From: Candidatus Krumholzibacteriota bacterium | GTDB taxonomy: Bacteria > Krumholzibacteriota > Krumholzibacteriia > JAJRXK01 | Reading direction: 5' to 3' | DNA length: 64,000 bases | Assembly: GCA_029262065.1 (NCBI GenBank) | Contig: JAJDAC010000027.1 | Coordinates: 434,001 to 498,000, forward strand | Shown here: one piece after another, positions 41,981 to 51,124 of the stretch | How positions within the stretch are numbered: position 1 is the stretch's first letter | Layout: every line of letters starts with the position of its first letter | Program-made: the position numbers and the translations under genes | Notes under the pieces: model-generated | What the model saw: only the letters and a program-made list of their open reading frames with translations | Database searches by the model: none | Told to the model about the DNA's origin: nothing

Positions 41981-43132
41981 TTAGAATCTGCGCTTCAGGT
42001 TCCCGAAAGACGTTTGTCTCACGGGCGTAGACTTGAGACGAAATGGAATGAATTCCGCGACCGCTCGAATAGAGGCGTCGTCGCCAACATCCCAGATGAC
42101 GTCCGCAATGGAGCTGGAATCGGCAAGTGCCCAGTAGTTGTCCCTGAGATTCATAACTGTAAGTGGGTCACTAGGATAGGAACCTTCCTGAAACCAAATC
42201 GACTTCGGGTGCTCGACGTGGACGTCTGAACGCATGATGGATGATGCGGTAGCCCCTGAGAACAGGACCGTGTTTTCTCTCCCAAGGCCCAAGATAGACG
42301 ACTCGATTTCGATAGTCGCGGAGTCAACAACGCATGTGACTCGAGCTCCGGCACCCACTTGGCAGTCGACAACACGCAAGTTGGCATTCTGGGTGGATAC
42401 CAAGGAGACATTTCGACACCTCCGAACGATACAGCCAACAACTGTTCCAACAGCCGACTGCTGAAAGTTGATTCCTACTCTGGCAGAATCAACAGAGCAT
42501 GAGCGAATGTCGATGTCGGTGCTACCGGAGACAACTATCCCAGAACCAACGTTGAAGCAGGTCGCAGCCTCTATGAGAACCTTCCTAGATCCCGAAGCGA
42601 CGAAGATACTGTTGTCTACGAGATCTTGAAACAGTGAGCCAGTAACCGAAATGGGGCTCGTGGCCCGGAACGAGGCCCCGATGTCGCACCCAACAAACGT
42701 ACAGTTCTTTATGCTGCCGCCGCCTTCCCAGTTTGTTCCTTCTCGAACATTCCGAACAGTCAGGTTCTCGATTCGCACCGTTGTAGGCTCGAGCGCAAAG
42801 AAACCCTTTGGACAGTCATCTACAAAATCCGCAACTTTGGGACCGATGATCACCAGATCCCGGTCCTCGCCTATAAACGTCAGACTATCTGTCGTTAGCG
42901 CAACGAACGTTTCGAGCGAGAAACCTGGAACAATGAATGGGTTGCTTTCCAAGTACTCGCCCGACCTAATAAATATCGTATCGCCTGGAGCCGCGATTGT
43001 CACAGCCGGCTGGATCGCTGTGACGTCTCCCGTTCCGTCCTGCGCGACGACAACCGTCTTTCCCCAGGCGGGTTCGCCCTGGGGAAAGACCGCGAGAACC
43101 AGAATCACAATTGCCCCGACAAGTCGGCTCAT
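41981..43132 (-). CDS. Secreted right-handed beta-helix protein (NosD/pectate-lyase-like)
   Basis: 383 residues with a Sec signal (GEPAWG|KTVVV). VVAQDGTGDVTAIQPAVTIAAPGDTIFIRSGEY is the opening found in bacterial parallel beta-helix proteins. Short NxTFxG..xG-type coils continue to ~residue 320 (NCTFVGCDIG, SLFQDLVDNSIFVASG, IVRRCRNVSLVS). Base composition is visibly less GC-rich than in neighbours, and codon use is more relaxed. The gene lacks its own sorting domain. Just upstream on the same strand, a fragment of such a domain overlaps its start codon by 4 bases. It may be a recent arrival. Confidence 0.82.
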   Translation of the reverse strand: MSRLVGAIVILVLAVFPQGEPAWGKTVVVAQDGTGDVTAIQPAVTIAAPGDTIFIRSGEYLESNPFIVPGFSLETFVALTTDSLTFIGEDRDLVIIGPKVADFVDDCPKGFFALEPTTVRIENLTVRNVREGTNWEGGGSIKNCTFVGCDIGASFRATSPISVTGSLFQDLVDNSIFVASGSRKVLIEAATCFNVGSGIVVSGSTDIDIRSCSVDSARVGINFQQSAVGTVVGCIVRRCRNVSLVSTQNANLRVVDCQVGAGARVTCVVDSATIEIESSILGLGRENTVLFSGATASSIMRSDVHVEHPKSIWFQEGSYPSDPLTVMNLRDNYWALADSSSIADVIWDVGDDASIRAVAEFIPFRLKSTPVRQTSFGNLKRRF

Positions 43133-43383
43133 CGTACGAGTGTTACCGACTTGGGGAAAGTGTTGCTGCCAAGCTGAAGTTGAATGTGGTAGACGCCACT
43201 ACTGACTGCGACTCCCTTGTTGTCAAGTCCACGCCAAACTATCTCGTGCGTGCCTGCATTCTGAGATGGAAGCCTCAATGATTTCACCGATCTTCCTCGG
43301 GAATCGAATATTCGGAGCCCAGCGTCTTGCGTTGAACTCATACGCCGACGGCAAGTCTGACAGATTCGTCTAGTTGAAGCCAA
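43129..43383 (-). pseudogene. Fragment of a FlgD-like C-terminal sorting domain
   Basis: An 84-codon frame whose last ~65 residues (GLRIFDSRGRSVKSL ... AGTHEIVWRGLDNKGVAVSSGVYHIQL ... KSVTLVR) are the second half of a FlgD-like sorting domain. The normal first half (NPFNPST ... LP) and the whole protein body are missing, and there is no signal peptide. A neighbouring frame just upstream reads NLSDLPSAYE, like the missing strand, so a frameshift is possible. The stop overlaps the beta-helix start (ATGA). It looks like the tail of a deleted secreted protein, with the same low-GC character as the next gene. Confidence 0.65.
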
Positions 43384-43543
43384 CTAGATCCGCCGTCAGC
43401 CGGCAAGGGTGAGTTCCCCGGACAGGGCTTCGAGAGGGACCCAGGCCTTGAATTCCGCGGAAAACCTGCGACGCTTGGCGAATCCCGGGGTCCACCTCCC
43501 TTCATGGGCTCCGCTTGCTACCTTGTTCTGGGAGGGCCCTCAG

Positions 43544-44113
43544 TTGGAAACGTTGCTGTCGATATGCCTGGGAGTTGGGCTTAGTGCGGCCTGCGGATTC
43601 CGCGTGTTCGTTCCGCCGCTGTTGGCCGGACTCGCGGCCGCCACGGGCCATGTAAGCCTGCCCGAAAGCGCGATGTGGTTGGCCAGCCCGTTGGCGCTGA
43701 CGCTTCTGGGAACCGCAGCGTTGTTGGAGATCGGCGCCTACTTCCTGCCCTTCATCGACAACGCGCTCGATACCGTGGCCGCACCCACCGCGGTCATCGC
43801 GGGTACGTTGCTTACGGCCAGCCTGATAGTGGATGCGAGCCCCGCGGTGCGCTGGAGCCTGGCGCTCATTGCGGGTGGTGGAGCGGCCGCGACGACCCAG
43901 ACGCTCACGTCGCTGACGCGCGCCGGTAGTACGGTTGCCACCGCTGGGTTGGCGAACCCGGCATTCGCGGGAATAGAAACGGCCGCGAGTATCGGGGCTA
44001 CCACTTTGGCTCTGTTGGCGCCTGTGGCCGCGACGGTCGTGTTGATCTTGACGATCGCGCTGACCGTTCGACTGCTTCGGCGCAGTCGGGTGAGAAACGC
44101 CACGACGGGCTGA
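43544..44113 (+). CDS. DUF4126 membrane protein
   Basis: 190 residues from TTG 43544 (GGGAGGG upstream); the frame continues to 43409 but that part is not membrane-like. METLLSICLGVGLSAACGFRVFVPPLLAGLAAATGHV is the family opening. Further helices follow (SPLALTLLGTAALLEIGAYFLPFIDNALDTVAAPTAVIAG, SLALIAGGGAAATTQ, LLAPVAATVVLILTIALTVRLLRR). DUF4126 proteins are inner-membrane proteins of unknown role. The gene has no operon partner here. Confidence 0.85.
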   Translation: METLLSICLGVGLSAACGFRVFVPPLLAGLAAATGHVSLPESAMWLASPLALTLLGTAALLEIGAYFLPFIDNALDTVAAPTAVIAGTLLTASLIVDASPAVRWSLALIAGGGAAATTQTLTSLTRAGSTVATAGLANPAFAGIETAASIGATTLALLAPVAATVVLILTIALTVRLLRRSRVRNATTG

Positions 44114-44133
44114 CGCGAACGCACCAGCCCGTC
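44104..44133 (+). terminator. Hairpin overlapping the DUF4126 stop codon
   Basis: A perfect 9-bp stem (GACGGGCTG/CAGCCCGTC) with a 12-base loop; the left arm contains the stop codon. A weak T-rich region follows (GTGTCTATCC). Confidence 0.55.
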
Positions 44134-44469
44134 GGAGTGTCTATCCTCAAAAGAGATCCTCGTGAGAGGGCCTCAAAGGCGTGGTCTCCAGGGCCCGAAT
44201 TGTCAGTCGGTCTTTGATCGACCCAATCCGGGGTTGCGGGAGCTTGATGGGGAAGCACCCTGGAAACCGAGGCAAGTTCCAGCGATCACTGCTTTTGTGT
44301 CAGTCGGGCTGCGTGTGATCGCCGTTGGGAGCTTGCCGGATGTCGTGCACAGTTGTCGTTCTATTGCCTAGGACACGAAGGGCGGGCAAAGGTCACATTT
44401 TTTTCGACGATATCGGTACAATGGTCTCCTGCTCATAGCGCCCATTGCAAGCATGGGAGGCAGTCCTCA
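44134..44469 (+). other. Intergenic region, mostly unexplained, with a possible promoter near its right end
   Basis: No gene is supported between the terminator and the next ATG. A -10-like TACAAT at 44417-44422 follows an AT-rich stretch (CACATTTTTTTCGACG) and could drive the propeller gene at 44470. No good -35 is visible. The rest shows no recognisable RNA or repeat. Confidence 0.35.
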
Positions 44470-45483
44470 ATGAAGCTCGTAGCGATGCCTTTCCTGGCCG
44501 GGGTCCTTATGGCCTTGCTCGGCTCCACCTGTACTTTTGCCGGCGATATCCAAGCCATACGCTTTCAGCCGGACCTAGTACTTGGGAATACCGAAGACGA
44601 ACTGATTGGTGTGGTGACCACCGTTGTGGAGGATTCCAAGGGGAACATCTACGCGGCGGACGTTGGCTTTCGGTGCGTTCAGAAATATTCCCCCGCCGGC
44701 GCCTTGTTGGAGACTTTCGGAACGGCCGGGGAGGGTCCCGGTGAGCTGATGGTGCCCTTCGTCATGGCCATCGACAACGACGATCAACTCTACTTTGCTG
44801 GCGTCGGCGGGCGGGTGGCTGTATGGACGACCGACGGGACCTTCGTGAGTGAGTTTCGACGAGTTCATCCTGGAACCGCCAAGTCAATTCGCGTTGGCGA
44901 TGCGGGTCTCGTCTACCTGGCTACGCTGGACGTCTTGGAGCAGACCACAATCGATGTCTACTCCGCCAAAGGAGAGCACACTGCGTCTTTCGGCGAGTCG
45001 TATGCTGCTGGCACGGCGGTCGACAGACGATCTGAGTCGTTCTTCGGTGGAGGGTACCTTGACTTGCTGCCCGACGGGACAATCGCATTCACGCAGTCCG
45101 CGCCCTATAAAATCTCACTTCGGAAGCCCACGGGAGAATTGATTCGCGAAACCACGGAAGGTGGCAAACACTTCGTGCCAGAGCCGCCGGAACCCGACTT
45201 CACCAAGGCGACCGTTACCGTGACCTTCCCCCCATCATCGGTGGAGATCACGGCCGTGGGGAATCGGTTGCTCAATTGCGCCATTGGTAACAATGAAAAT
45301 CAGTCCGCGGAAACCCTTCTCACGCTCTACGACGGCGAGCTCAGGCTGATAGGGAAAACTGTTCTACCCGGGTCCCACGTAGTGGTTGGTGTAGATCGGG
45401 CAGAACGGGTGTTTCTGTTTTCACGAGATGGGAACGTACCGGTGATCGAACGCGCTGGGCTTCAGTTGGTTGACGCGCCGTAG
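44470..45483 (+). CDS. Secreted six-bladed NHL-like beta-propeller protein
   Basis: 337 residues from ATG 44470, with GGGAGG upstream. The Sec signal ends at STCTFA|GDIQA. Blades are recognised by VVEDSKGNIYAADVGFRCVQKYSPAGALLETFGTAGEGPGEL, AIDNDDQLYFAGVGGRVAVWTTDGTFVSEF and IRVGDAGLVYLATLD. This is the NHL / 6-bladed propeller pattern common in secreted proteins of FCB and Gemmatimonadetes-like lineages. Only one blade keeps the full GEGPGEL loop. No catalytic residues are seen; a ligand-binding or signalling role is likely. Confidence 0.82.
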   Translation: MKLVAMPFLAGVLMALLGSTCTFAGDIQAIRFQPDLVLGNTEDELIGVVTTVVEDSKGNIYAADVGFRCVQKYSPAGALLETFGTAGEGPGELMVPFVMAIDNDDQLYFAGVGGRVAVWTTDGTFVSEFRRVHPGTAKSIRVGDAGLVYLATLDVLEQTTIDVYSAKGEHTASFGESYAAGTAVDRRSESFFGGGYLDLLPDGTIAFTQSAPYKISLRKPTGELIRETTEGGKHFVPEPPEPDFTKATVTVTFPPSSVEITAVGNRLLNCAIGNNENQSAETLLTLYDGELRLIGKTVLPGSHVVVGVDRAERVFLFSRDGNVPVIERAGLQLVDAP

Positions 45484-45545
45484 ATTCCTGCGCTGGGAAG
45501 AGTCAACGCTTCACCACGATCGGCCCGTGGCTAGCGGTGCGTAAT

Positions 45546-48500
45546 TCACTCCCAACGACCCGACCCCGCGAAGCTCGCCCAGTAGAAAGGGTGCGTGCTC
45601 TGGCCCGAAGCACGTCGCTGTGCCAACACCCGCCGACTTGCTTCACGAACCGAGTTGGCCGTATCCAGCCCGTCGCGTAGCCGTGCCGTGTACAATTCGT
45701 TCATCCAGTCGCGTGTCGCGTTGTCTTCCACCGCCCACAAACTTGTTATGACGGTCGCCGCGCCGGCAATGCGGAACGAGCGGCGTAATCCCAGTACGCC
45801 CTCGGCCTGTACCAGCTTACCCAGGCCCGTGTCGCAGGCCGAAAGAACCGCCCACTCCACGCCGCGCAGATCGAGACAGGCGATTTCTTCGGCGGTGAGA
45901 ATGCCGTCGTTGGCACCGTAGCCGTCGCGGTGGTTGGCCCCGGCCAATGCCAGGCCTGAAAGGCGGAAGGTTTCGCCCACCGCGTCCGCGCTAGACCAGG
46001 ATGGCGCCAGCCCGCCCACGCCGCGAAGCTGTGGCTCCTCTTTGGCGCACTCACCACCCAGGAAGAAACCGTGGGTGGCAAAGTGCAGCGTGGCGTATTG
46101 GGTTGCCTGTTCGCGCACGGCCCTTTCGCTCGCCTCGCCCTTGCTCAGCAACAGCGCCTTCGAATCGAGCGAGTCGCCCCAGAGGCGTGCGATGGATTGG
46201 GCCTCTTCGCCACTGGCGGGCAAGGGCTTGAAGTTCACGTCCTGGAAAGACTCGCAGTCAGATATGCCGCGAAGGTACGCGGGTACCGTTTCCTGCGGTT
46301 GCAGTTCGGACCCGTTCGTGGCGTCGAAGTCGGCGCCACCCAGCACCAGCAGTCCCGTGGCCTTGGGATGGGGATCGCGTGGCAGCAGCAGGTCACGCTC
46401 GCTGCTAAGCAGATGCAACAGGGGACCCTTCTCTACGAGGTACGTGTTGTCCCGGTTCGGTAGCGCGCCGAACGGCAGGAAGTGCAAGCGGTCATCGGGC
46501 ACCACCAACACCATGTCGACCTGCGCGACCAGATTGGCGATAGGATCCCACACCAACTCGCGCATGCGTTGTCCGCGTTCCAGTGCCAGGGTGGCTTCGC
46601 CCGAAGCGGGCACCGTTTGGATGGACTCGCGCCACAGTGCAAGTGCAGTGTCGATGGTCTGGGCGTTGCCCAGATCCACGATTTCCACCTGGGTGTGACC
46701 GGTCACGATCGCAAAGTAGGAGCCGGTATGGTCCTCGAACGTGCGTGCGGGCTGAACGTACCAGTAGGACACGACCACCGACTTTTCCGGCATCGCCGCG
46801 CGCAGATCGGCCAGGTTCAACTCGCGTTGGACTTCGGCGGCGGCATAGTCGATGCGGGCGAACGCAGCCTCGGCGGCTTCGAGTTCGTCGCGGAGCTTCT
46901 TGTACTGATGCTCGTGCTCCTGAGCGTTCTTCGCAGTTCGCTTCTGCGCGAAGAAAGCCAGCACGGCGTTCTGGGTCTCGGACAACGCGGCCATCGCTGT
47001 TCGGGTGGCATCGTCCTCTCTGCTCAGGAGCTGGCGCCGCCGACTCATGGTCCTATCCAAGACCACGGCCCGCGAGCGGAACGCCTCTCCCACAATGGAT
47101 TCCAGCAAGGCCCCCTGAGAGGCGTCGAGGTGCTGGGCCGCGCGAAACAGGGTAGGAGTTGCTGTGTGGCGATGCATAGCCGCGGCCGCGGCGGTGGTTT
47201 CAGAGAATCCGCCCGCCGTGAGCTGTAACTCCAGGCGCGATACGCGTTCGGCCAGCAGCGCGAACTCGATGGCCTTTTCGTAGTTGCCCAACGAGTAGTG
47301 GGATACAGCAACCATCCCGTAGGGGATGCTCAGCTCGGGGTTGTATTGTCCAAGCGCGTCAATCTGCAGCTGGAGCGATTTCTCGGCCAGCTCCAACGCT
47401 CGATCGAGGTTGCCCTTGAAGCGCTCGCATACCGACATGCTCACCATTGGCGTCGCCGCGGCGAAACTGTCGGGGCCGTGATTCGCTTCGAGGATGATCA
47501 GCGATTCTTCGAGCACCTCGCGCGCGTCATCGTAGCGCGCCGCCATGTTGTAGGAGGCGCCCAGGTTCGAAAGCGTCAGCGCCAGTCGGCCATCCTGCGC
47601 GCCAAGGCTCGTGCGTTGAATGCTCAGGGCGGTTTCGAATGCTTCGATCGCTTCTTCGTACCTGGCCATGTCCCGCAGGGCGGTTCCCATGTTCATCTGG
47701 CTCTGGGCAAGAAGTGGATGCTTGGGCCCGTACATCTTCTCACGAATCCGAATGGATTCCCTGAAGGCGGCCACCGCACGTCCTTGGTCGCCGATGGTTC
47801 GCAGCAGATTGCCCAGGTTGTTGAGCATGCCCGCCACGTTGCCGTGCTTGTCGCCCAGTGAACGCTTGAATATGTTGGTGGCGCGCTCGTTGTCGGCAAT
47901 GGCCTCGGTGAGCCGGCCCATCCGGCGGTACAGGGTCCCCCGACTGTTCAAGGCCGAGGCGATAAGGTTGCTGCCGGGTTCATAGTTCTCTTCGAAGATC
48001 CGCAAAGCGTCATTGACGTTCTCCAACGCCGCTTCAATCTCGCCCGAGCGAGACTGCACATACGCGAGCCGAATTTTCGCGCGGGCTACCAGTTTGCCGG
48101 CCGGTACCTCAGCGGCCAGGGCCTCCGCGAGTCCTTTTTCGAACCAGGAGGTAGCCGTCGTCACATCGCGTTGTGCGTAGGCCAGGTCACCAATTGCGTA
48201 CATGGTTTCCGCGCGCTCACCGCCAGACACCTCATTGCCTTGCCCGAGAATTGTCTTGGCCGTCTCAATGAGAATCGAGGCTTCCTTGTACTCGCGGGTG
48301 CTATCGAGATAGCGCGACCGTTGCCAGATAGCCGGAAGCAGGCGCGGGCTCAAAGGGCCAAACAGTTTTTCCCGCGTACGTTGGGCTTGAAGCAACCACG
48401 CGCCGAGGCTATCGGTTGGCGAATCCTGCACCGATGGAAGGACCTTGAACAGCAGCTCCACCGCGCGCGCGGCTTCGATCGAATCGCCGCCGAAGCTTGC

Positions 48501-48704
48501 CCGCGCCGCCTGCAGTTCTTGCCAGGCCAGACTCGTGGCCTCGCGAACGCGGCCGTTGTTGGCCATTTCCAGGATTTCATCGGGTGGTTCGCCATGAGCG
48601 GACGGGACGCACAGCAGTGCCGCCGCGAGCCACAGAACGCAAGTACAGATCCACCGGTACGATGGGCCACATGTCTTCATGTTGGGAGCGCCTCCCGGTT
48701 TCAT
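45546..48704 (-). CDS. TPR-CHAT caspase-like protease, exported
   Basis: 1,052 residues. The ATG overlaps the kinase stop (ATGA); a second ATG at 48680 follows GGGAGG. A signal peptide precedes SAHG|EPP. Residues ~100-480 are tandem TPRs (AGMLNNLGNLLRTIGDQGRAVAAFRESIRIRE, SQMNMGTALRDMARYEEAIEAFETALSIQR and others). The C-terminal ~300 residues are a CHAT domain. The catalytic dyad is His~878 (LHFATHGFF) and Cys~957 (LSACDTGLG), followed by EGVLGLRRSFRIAGAATVITSLWAVED. CHAT is a clan CD cysteine peptidase. The export signal is notable, since well-studied CHAT proteases are cytosolic. It is the third gene of an ECF-kinase-CHAT operon. Confidence 0.9.
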   Translation of the reverse strand: MKPGGAPNMKTCGPSYRWICTCVLWLAAALLCVPSAHGEPPDEILEMANNGRVREATSLAWQELQAARASFGGDSIEAARAVELLFKVLPSVQDSPTDSLGAWLLQAQRTREKLFGPLSPRLLPAIWQRSRYLDSTREYKEASILIETAKTILGQGNEVSGGERAETMYAIGDLAYAQRDVTTATSWFEKGLAEALAAEVPAGKLVARAKIRLAYVQSRSGEIEAALENVNDALRIFEENYEPGSNLIASALNSRGTLYRRMGRLTEAIADNERATNIFKRSLGDKHGNVAGMLNNLGNLLRTIGDQGRAVAAFRESIRIREKMYGPKHPLLAQSQMNMGTALRDMARYEEAIEAFETALSIQRTSLGAQDGRLALTLSNLGASYNMAARYDDAREVLEESLIILEANHGPDSFAAATPMVSMSVCERFKGNLDRALELAEKSLQLQIDALGQYNPELSIPYGMVAVSHYSLGNYEKAIEFALLAERVSRLELQLTAGGFSETTAAAAAMHRHTATPTLFRAAQHLDASQGALLESIVGEAFRSRAVVLDRTMSRRRQLLSREDDATRTAMAALSETQNAVLAFFAQKRTAKNAQEHEHQYKKLRDELEAAEAAFARIDYAAAEVQRELNLADLRAAMPEKSVVVSYWYVQPARTFEDHTGSYFAIVTGHTQVEIVDLGNAQTIDTALALWRESIQTVPASGEATLALERGQRMRELVWDPIANLVAQVDMVLVVPDDRLHFLPFGALPNRDNTYLVEKGPLLHLLSSERDLLLPRDPHPKATGLLVLGGADFDATNGSELQPQETVPAYLRGISDCESFQDVNFKPLPASGEEAQSIARLWGDSLDSKALLLSKGEASERAVREQATQYATLHFATHGFFLGGECAKEEPQLRGVGGLAPSWSSADAVGETFRLSGLALAGANHRDGYGANDGILTAEEIACLDLRGVEWAVLSACDTGLGKLVQAEGVLGLRRSFRIAGAATVITSLWAVEDNATRDWMNELYTARLRDGLDTANSVREASRRVLAQRRASGQSTHPFYWASFAGSGRWE

Positions 48705-50389
48705 GGCCGGGGGTTCAGGAATTCAATTTGACGATACCACAGCGCACCGTGGGGCAAGGTTGATCGTTCCAGAAGATTGGTGAGTTCGGCGATTCGGCTG
48801 CCGGCCCATTCGCCAGGGTCGCCTTCACCGGTGGCCATGCCGCCCACGCCGCGCAGAATGCTGAACTCGGCTTCGTGCAGGCTGGGGTAGGAAACGGCTC
48901 GCGTGGGGTCGGCCGGGCGAACCGCGGCCAAGACCTCTTCGAACTGGGCCAGCGGTTCAGAAGCGGCTACCACCAGGAAGCGCTCGCGTCCGCCGGCCGA
49001 GGTGACCAACCAGTCGCGGCTCTCTTCGTTGGCACTGCCCGGCAGGCGATGCAGGTCGTCGGCGGCCAGCGGGTTGGTAGGCGCCATGCCGTGCAACGGA
49101 AACAACAGGAACAGCTCGCCGTCCACGTCTTCGTTCAAAACGTATACGTGCAGGTCCTGGTCGGCCTTCAGCTCCAGACGCAGGTGCTCGCCGGGGCGAA
49201 TGGTGGAACCGTGATCCAATGGTTCGCGCGAGCCTCCGTTTACGCGGAAGAAGTTGGCTTCTGCCCGAATAGCCGTGCCACGCGGTCCACTGGCGGTGAA
49301 CGTGTCGCCCGGCTGTTGCCAGGGGCGGGTGGTGATTCCCCAGGCCAACAGTGCGATGACCGCGGCGGCGGCCATAGGCCATGCCCAGCGGGATGCCCAC
49401 CAGGAATTGCGTCGCTCCACACCCAGGGCCGCATTCAGCGCGCGCTCGAATTGGGCCATGTCGGCGTGGCGTTCGCTGGGGTCGGGACGCAGTGCCCTGT
49501 CGACTGCCGATACGAACGCAGCGGGAAGGTCAGGACGCAGGCTGCGCAGGTCGGCGCCCGATCCGTCGCGATGCGCTTCGCGTAGCGTCTCCCAGTTTGC
49601 AGCCTGTACGGGCGCGCGGCCGGTGACCAGACGAAACAGCAAAGCGCCCAGCGCGTATACATCGCTGGCCACGCTGGTGGGCTGGCCCTCGATGATTTCC
49701 GGTGCGGAGTACAACGGCGTGACGCTGGCCGGCACCGAGTCCGAGTCCTGCTCCCGTCCCGAACCGAAATCCAGAAGCACGCAGCGGCCATCGCTGTCGT
49801 GCTTCACGTTGTCGGGCTTCACGTCGCCGTGCACCATGCCGGCCGCGTGCACCGCGGCCAGGGCCGAACACATGTCCAGGCCTATGAGCGTGGCCTCGCG
49901 CGTGGAAAGCGTCTGGTCGGGGTCGAGGCGGCTGGCCAGCGTAGCGCCCTGCACCAGCTCCATCCAGATTCCGGCTTGCGACTCGTGGACGTCGGTGCCC
50001 AACACGCGCACCACGTTGGGGTGTTGTACGCGCGCCAGCCGTCGGGCTTCGTCCAGCCATCGACGCGCGCTCGAGTCTTCAGCGTGCGTACGAAGCTTCA
50101 GGGCCACTTCTTTTTGCAGGCGTTGATCCCACGCGCGGTACACCACGCCGTAACTACCGCGCCCCAGTTCTTCAACGACTTGCAGGGGGCCCCACCGAAA
50201 CAGGATTTCCGCCGGTGCTTCGCTCTTGCGGTGTTCACGGTGCACCGCGGCCACGCGCGAAATGAGTTCCAGTCCCTTCACCGGCACACCGGCGTTTTCG
50301 GGATCGCGCGTGGCCGAGCTCCAGTCGACCGGAGTCTCGTCGCTTAGATTCTGCGCCATGTCGAGTAGGCGCCTATCAGGTTTGCGCAT
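48701..50389 (-). CDS. Transmembrane Ser/Thr protein kinase with C-terminal extracytoplasmic DUF4384-like domain
   Basis: 562 residues; GAGGAG lies 4 bases before ATG 50389. The kinase domain covers ~65-325: glycine loop ELGRGSYGVVY (~74-84), Lys98 (VALKL), Glu114, catalytic loop HGDVKPDN (187-194, HGD instead of HRD), DFG 207-209 and SAPEI. A membrane helix lies at ~337-355. The outer domain (EHLRLELKADQDLHVYVLNEDVDGELFLLFP) resembles DUF4384, often found beside kinases and CHAT proteins. HGD is still compatible with activity. The start overlaps the ECF gene by 14 bases and the stop overlaps the CHAT gene. Confidence 0.9.
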   Translation of the reverse strand: MRKPDRRLLDMAQNLSDETPVDWSSATRDPENAGVPVKGLELISRVAAVHREHRKSEAPAEILFRWGPLQVVEELGRGSYGVVYRAWDQRLQKEVALKLRTHAEDSSARRWLDEARRLARVQHPNVVRVLGTDVHESQAGIWMELVQGATLASRLDPDQTLSTREATLIGLDMCSALAAVHAAGMVHGDVKPDNVKHDSDGRCVLLDFGSGREQDSDSVPASVTPLYSAPEIIEGQPTSVASDVYALGALLFRLVTGRAPVQAANWETLREAHRDGSGADLRSLRPDLPAAFVSAVDRALRPDPSERHADMAQFERALNAALGVERRNSWWASRWAWPMAAAAVIALLAWGITTRPWQQPGDTFTASGPRGTAIRAEANFFRVNGGSREPLDHGSTIRPGEHLRLELKADQDLHVYVLNEDVDGELFLLFPLHGMAPTNPLAADDLHRLPGSANEESRDWLVTSAGGRERFLVVAASEPLAQFEEVLAAVRPADPTRAVSYPSLHEAEFSILRGVGGMATGEGDPGEWAGSRIAELTNLLERSTLPHGALWYRQIEFLNPRP

Positions 50390-50954
50390 CGATCTCCTCG
50401 GCCAACCGCGCGAGCGAGCGGGTTACCGCCATCCGTGCGGCGTTGCTCGAGGGCTTGCCCAGCGCATCGGCGATCTCCTGGTAGGAATAGCCGAATTCCA
50501 CCCGAAGGATTACCGCCTCCTGGTGGTCTTCGGGCAGTTTGGCCAGCGCCGCCTCGTAGATGGCTACCGACTCGCTGCCCACGGCGTCTTCCAGGGCCGA
50601 CCGATCCGTCGACTGGATGTTTTCGTCGACCTCCTCGCGCGGAGGCCGATTCGAGTGACGACGCAACTCGTAGCGCACCGCGTTCAGGAGAATGGCCCGG
50701 ATATAGGCCAGGAACGCTCCCTCATGGCGGTGATCGAAGTCGTCTACTTTATCCAAGGCTTTCAGTAGCGAATTCTGCACAAGGTCATCGGTGTCGTGGA
50801 TGTCGCGGGCGTAGTAGGGCAAGCGCCCACTGGCCCAACGGCGCAGAAGCGGCAGGTAGCGCGCGGCCAGCTTCTCCTTGGCTGCGTCGTCGCCGTTTCG
50901 TACCAGCGACAGCAGGTCGGCGGTGGATTCCATTGGAGGCTCGTGCGGAGTCAT
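50376..50954 (-). CDS. ECF-type RNA polymerase sigma factor
   Basis: 192 residues. Region 2 is DLLSLVRNGDDAAKEKLAARYLPLLRRWA ... DTDDLVQNSLLKALDKVDDFD. Region 4 is LAKLPEDHQEAVILRVEFGYSYQEIADALGKPSSNAARMAVTRSLARLAEEI. A ~50-residue acidic linker joins them. No anti-sigma gene is adjacent; instead the next two genes encode a Ser/Thr kinase and a TPR-CHAT protease. This fits ECF groups thought to be controlled by kinase phosphorylation. It is divergent from the S8 lipoprotein gene at 51,125. Confidence 0.92.
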   Translation of the reverse strand: MTPHEPPMESTADLLSLVRNGDDAAKEKLAARYLPLLRRWASGRLPYYARDIHDTDDLVQNSLLKALDKVDDFDHRHEGAFLAYIRAILLNAVRYELRRHSNRPPREEVDENIQSTDRSALEDAVGSESVAIYEAALAKLPEDHQEAVILRVEFGYSYQEIADALGKPSSNAARMAVTRSLARLAEEIDAQT

Positions 50955-51017
50955 AGTCCTAAGATATTACTCTGTAGGCAGTTCGAGCGCACCACCGGGC
51001 TGGATTGGAGCGTTCCT

Positions 51018-51051
51018 GTATCAAACTGGGTGTGGCCGGCTCATTTTCGTG
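51018..51051 (+). promoter_or_regulatory. GTATCA element upstream of S8 lipoprotein gene (51 kb)
   Basis: TGTATCA (GTATCA at 51018-51023), 12 bases, then CCGGCTCATTTTCGTG. The second half keeps GCTCATTTTCG against the stronger GCCCATATTCACG. It is 107 bases before the ATG, in the space divergent from the ECF gene. Confidence 0.5.
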
Positions 51052-51124
51052 TTGTCACAGGGCCGACCAGCTCCCCAGCTTGCCTGGCCCTCATTGTCAT
51101 CCCCGCACCCTAGGGGGCTTTTCC

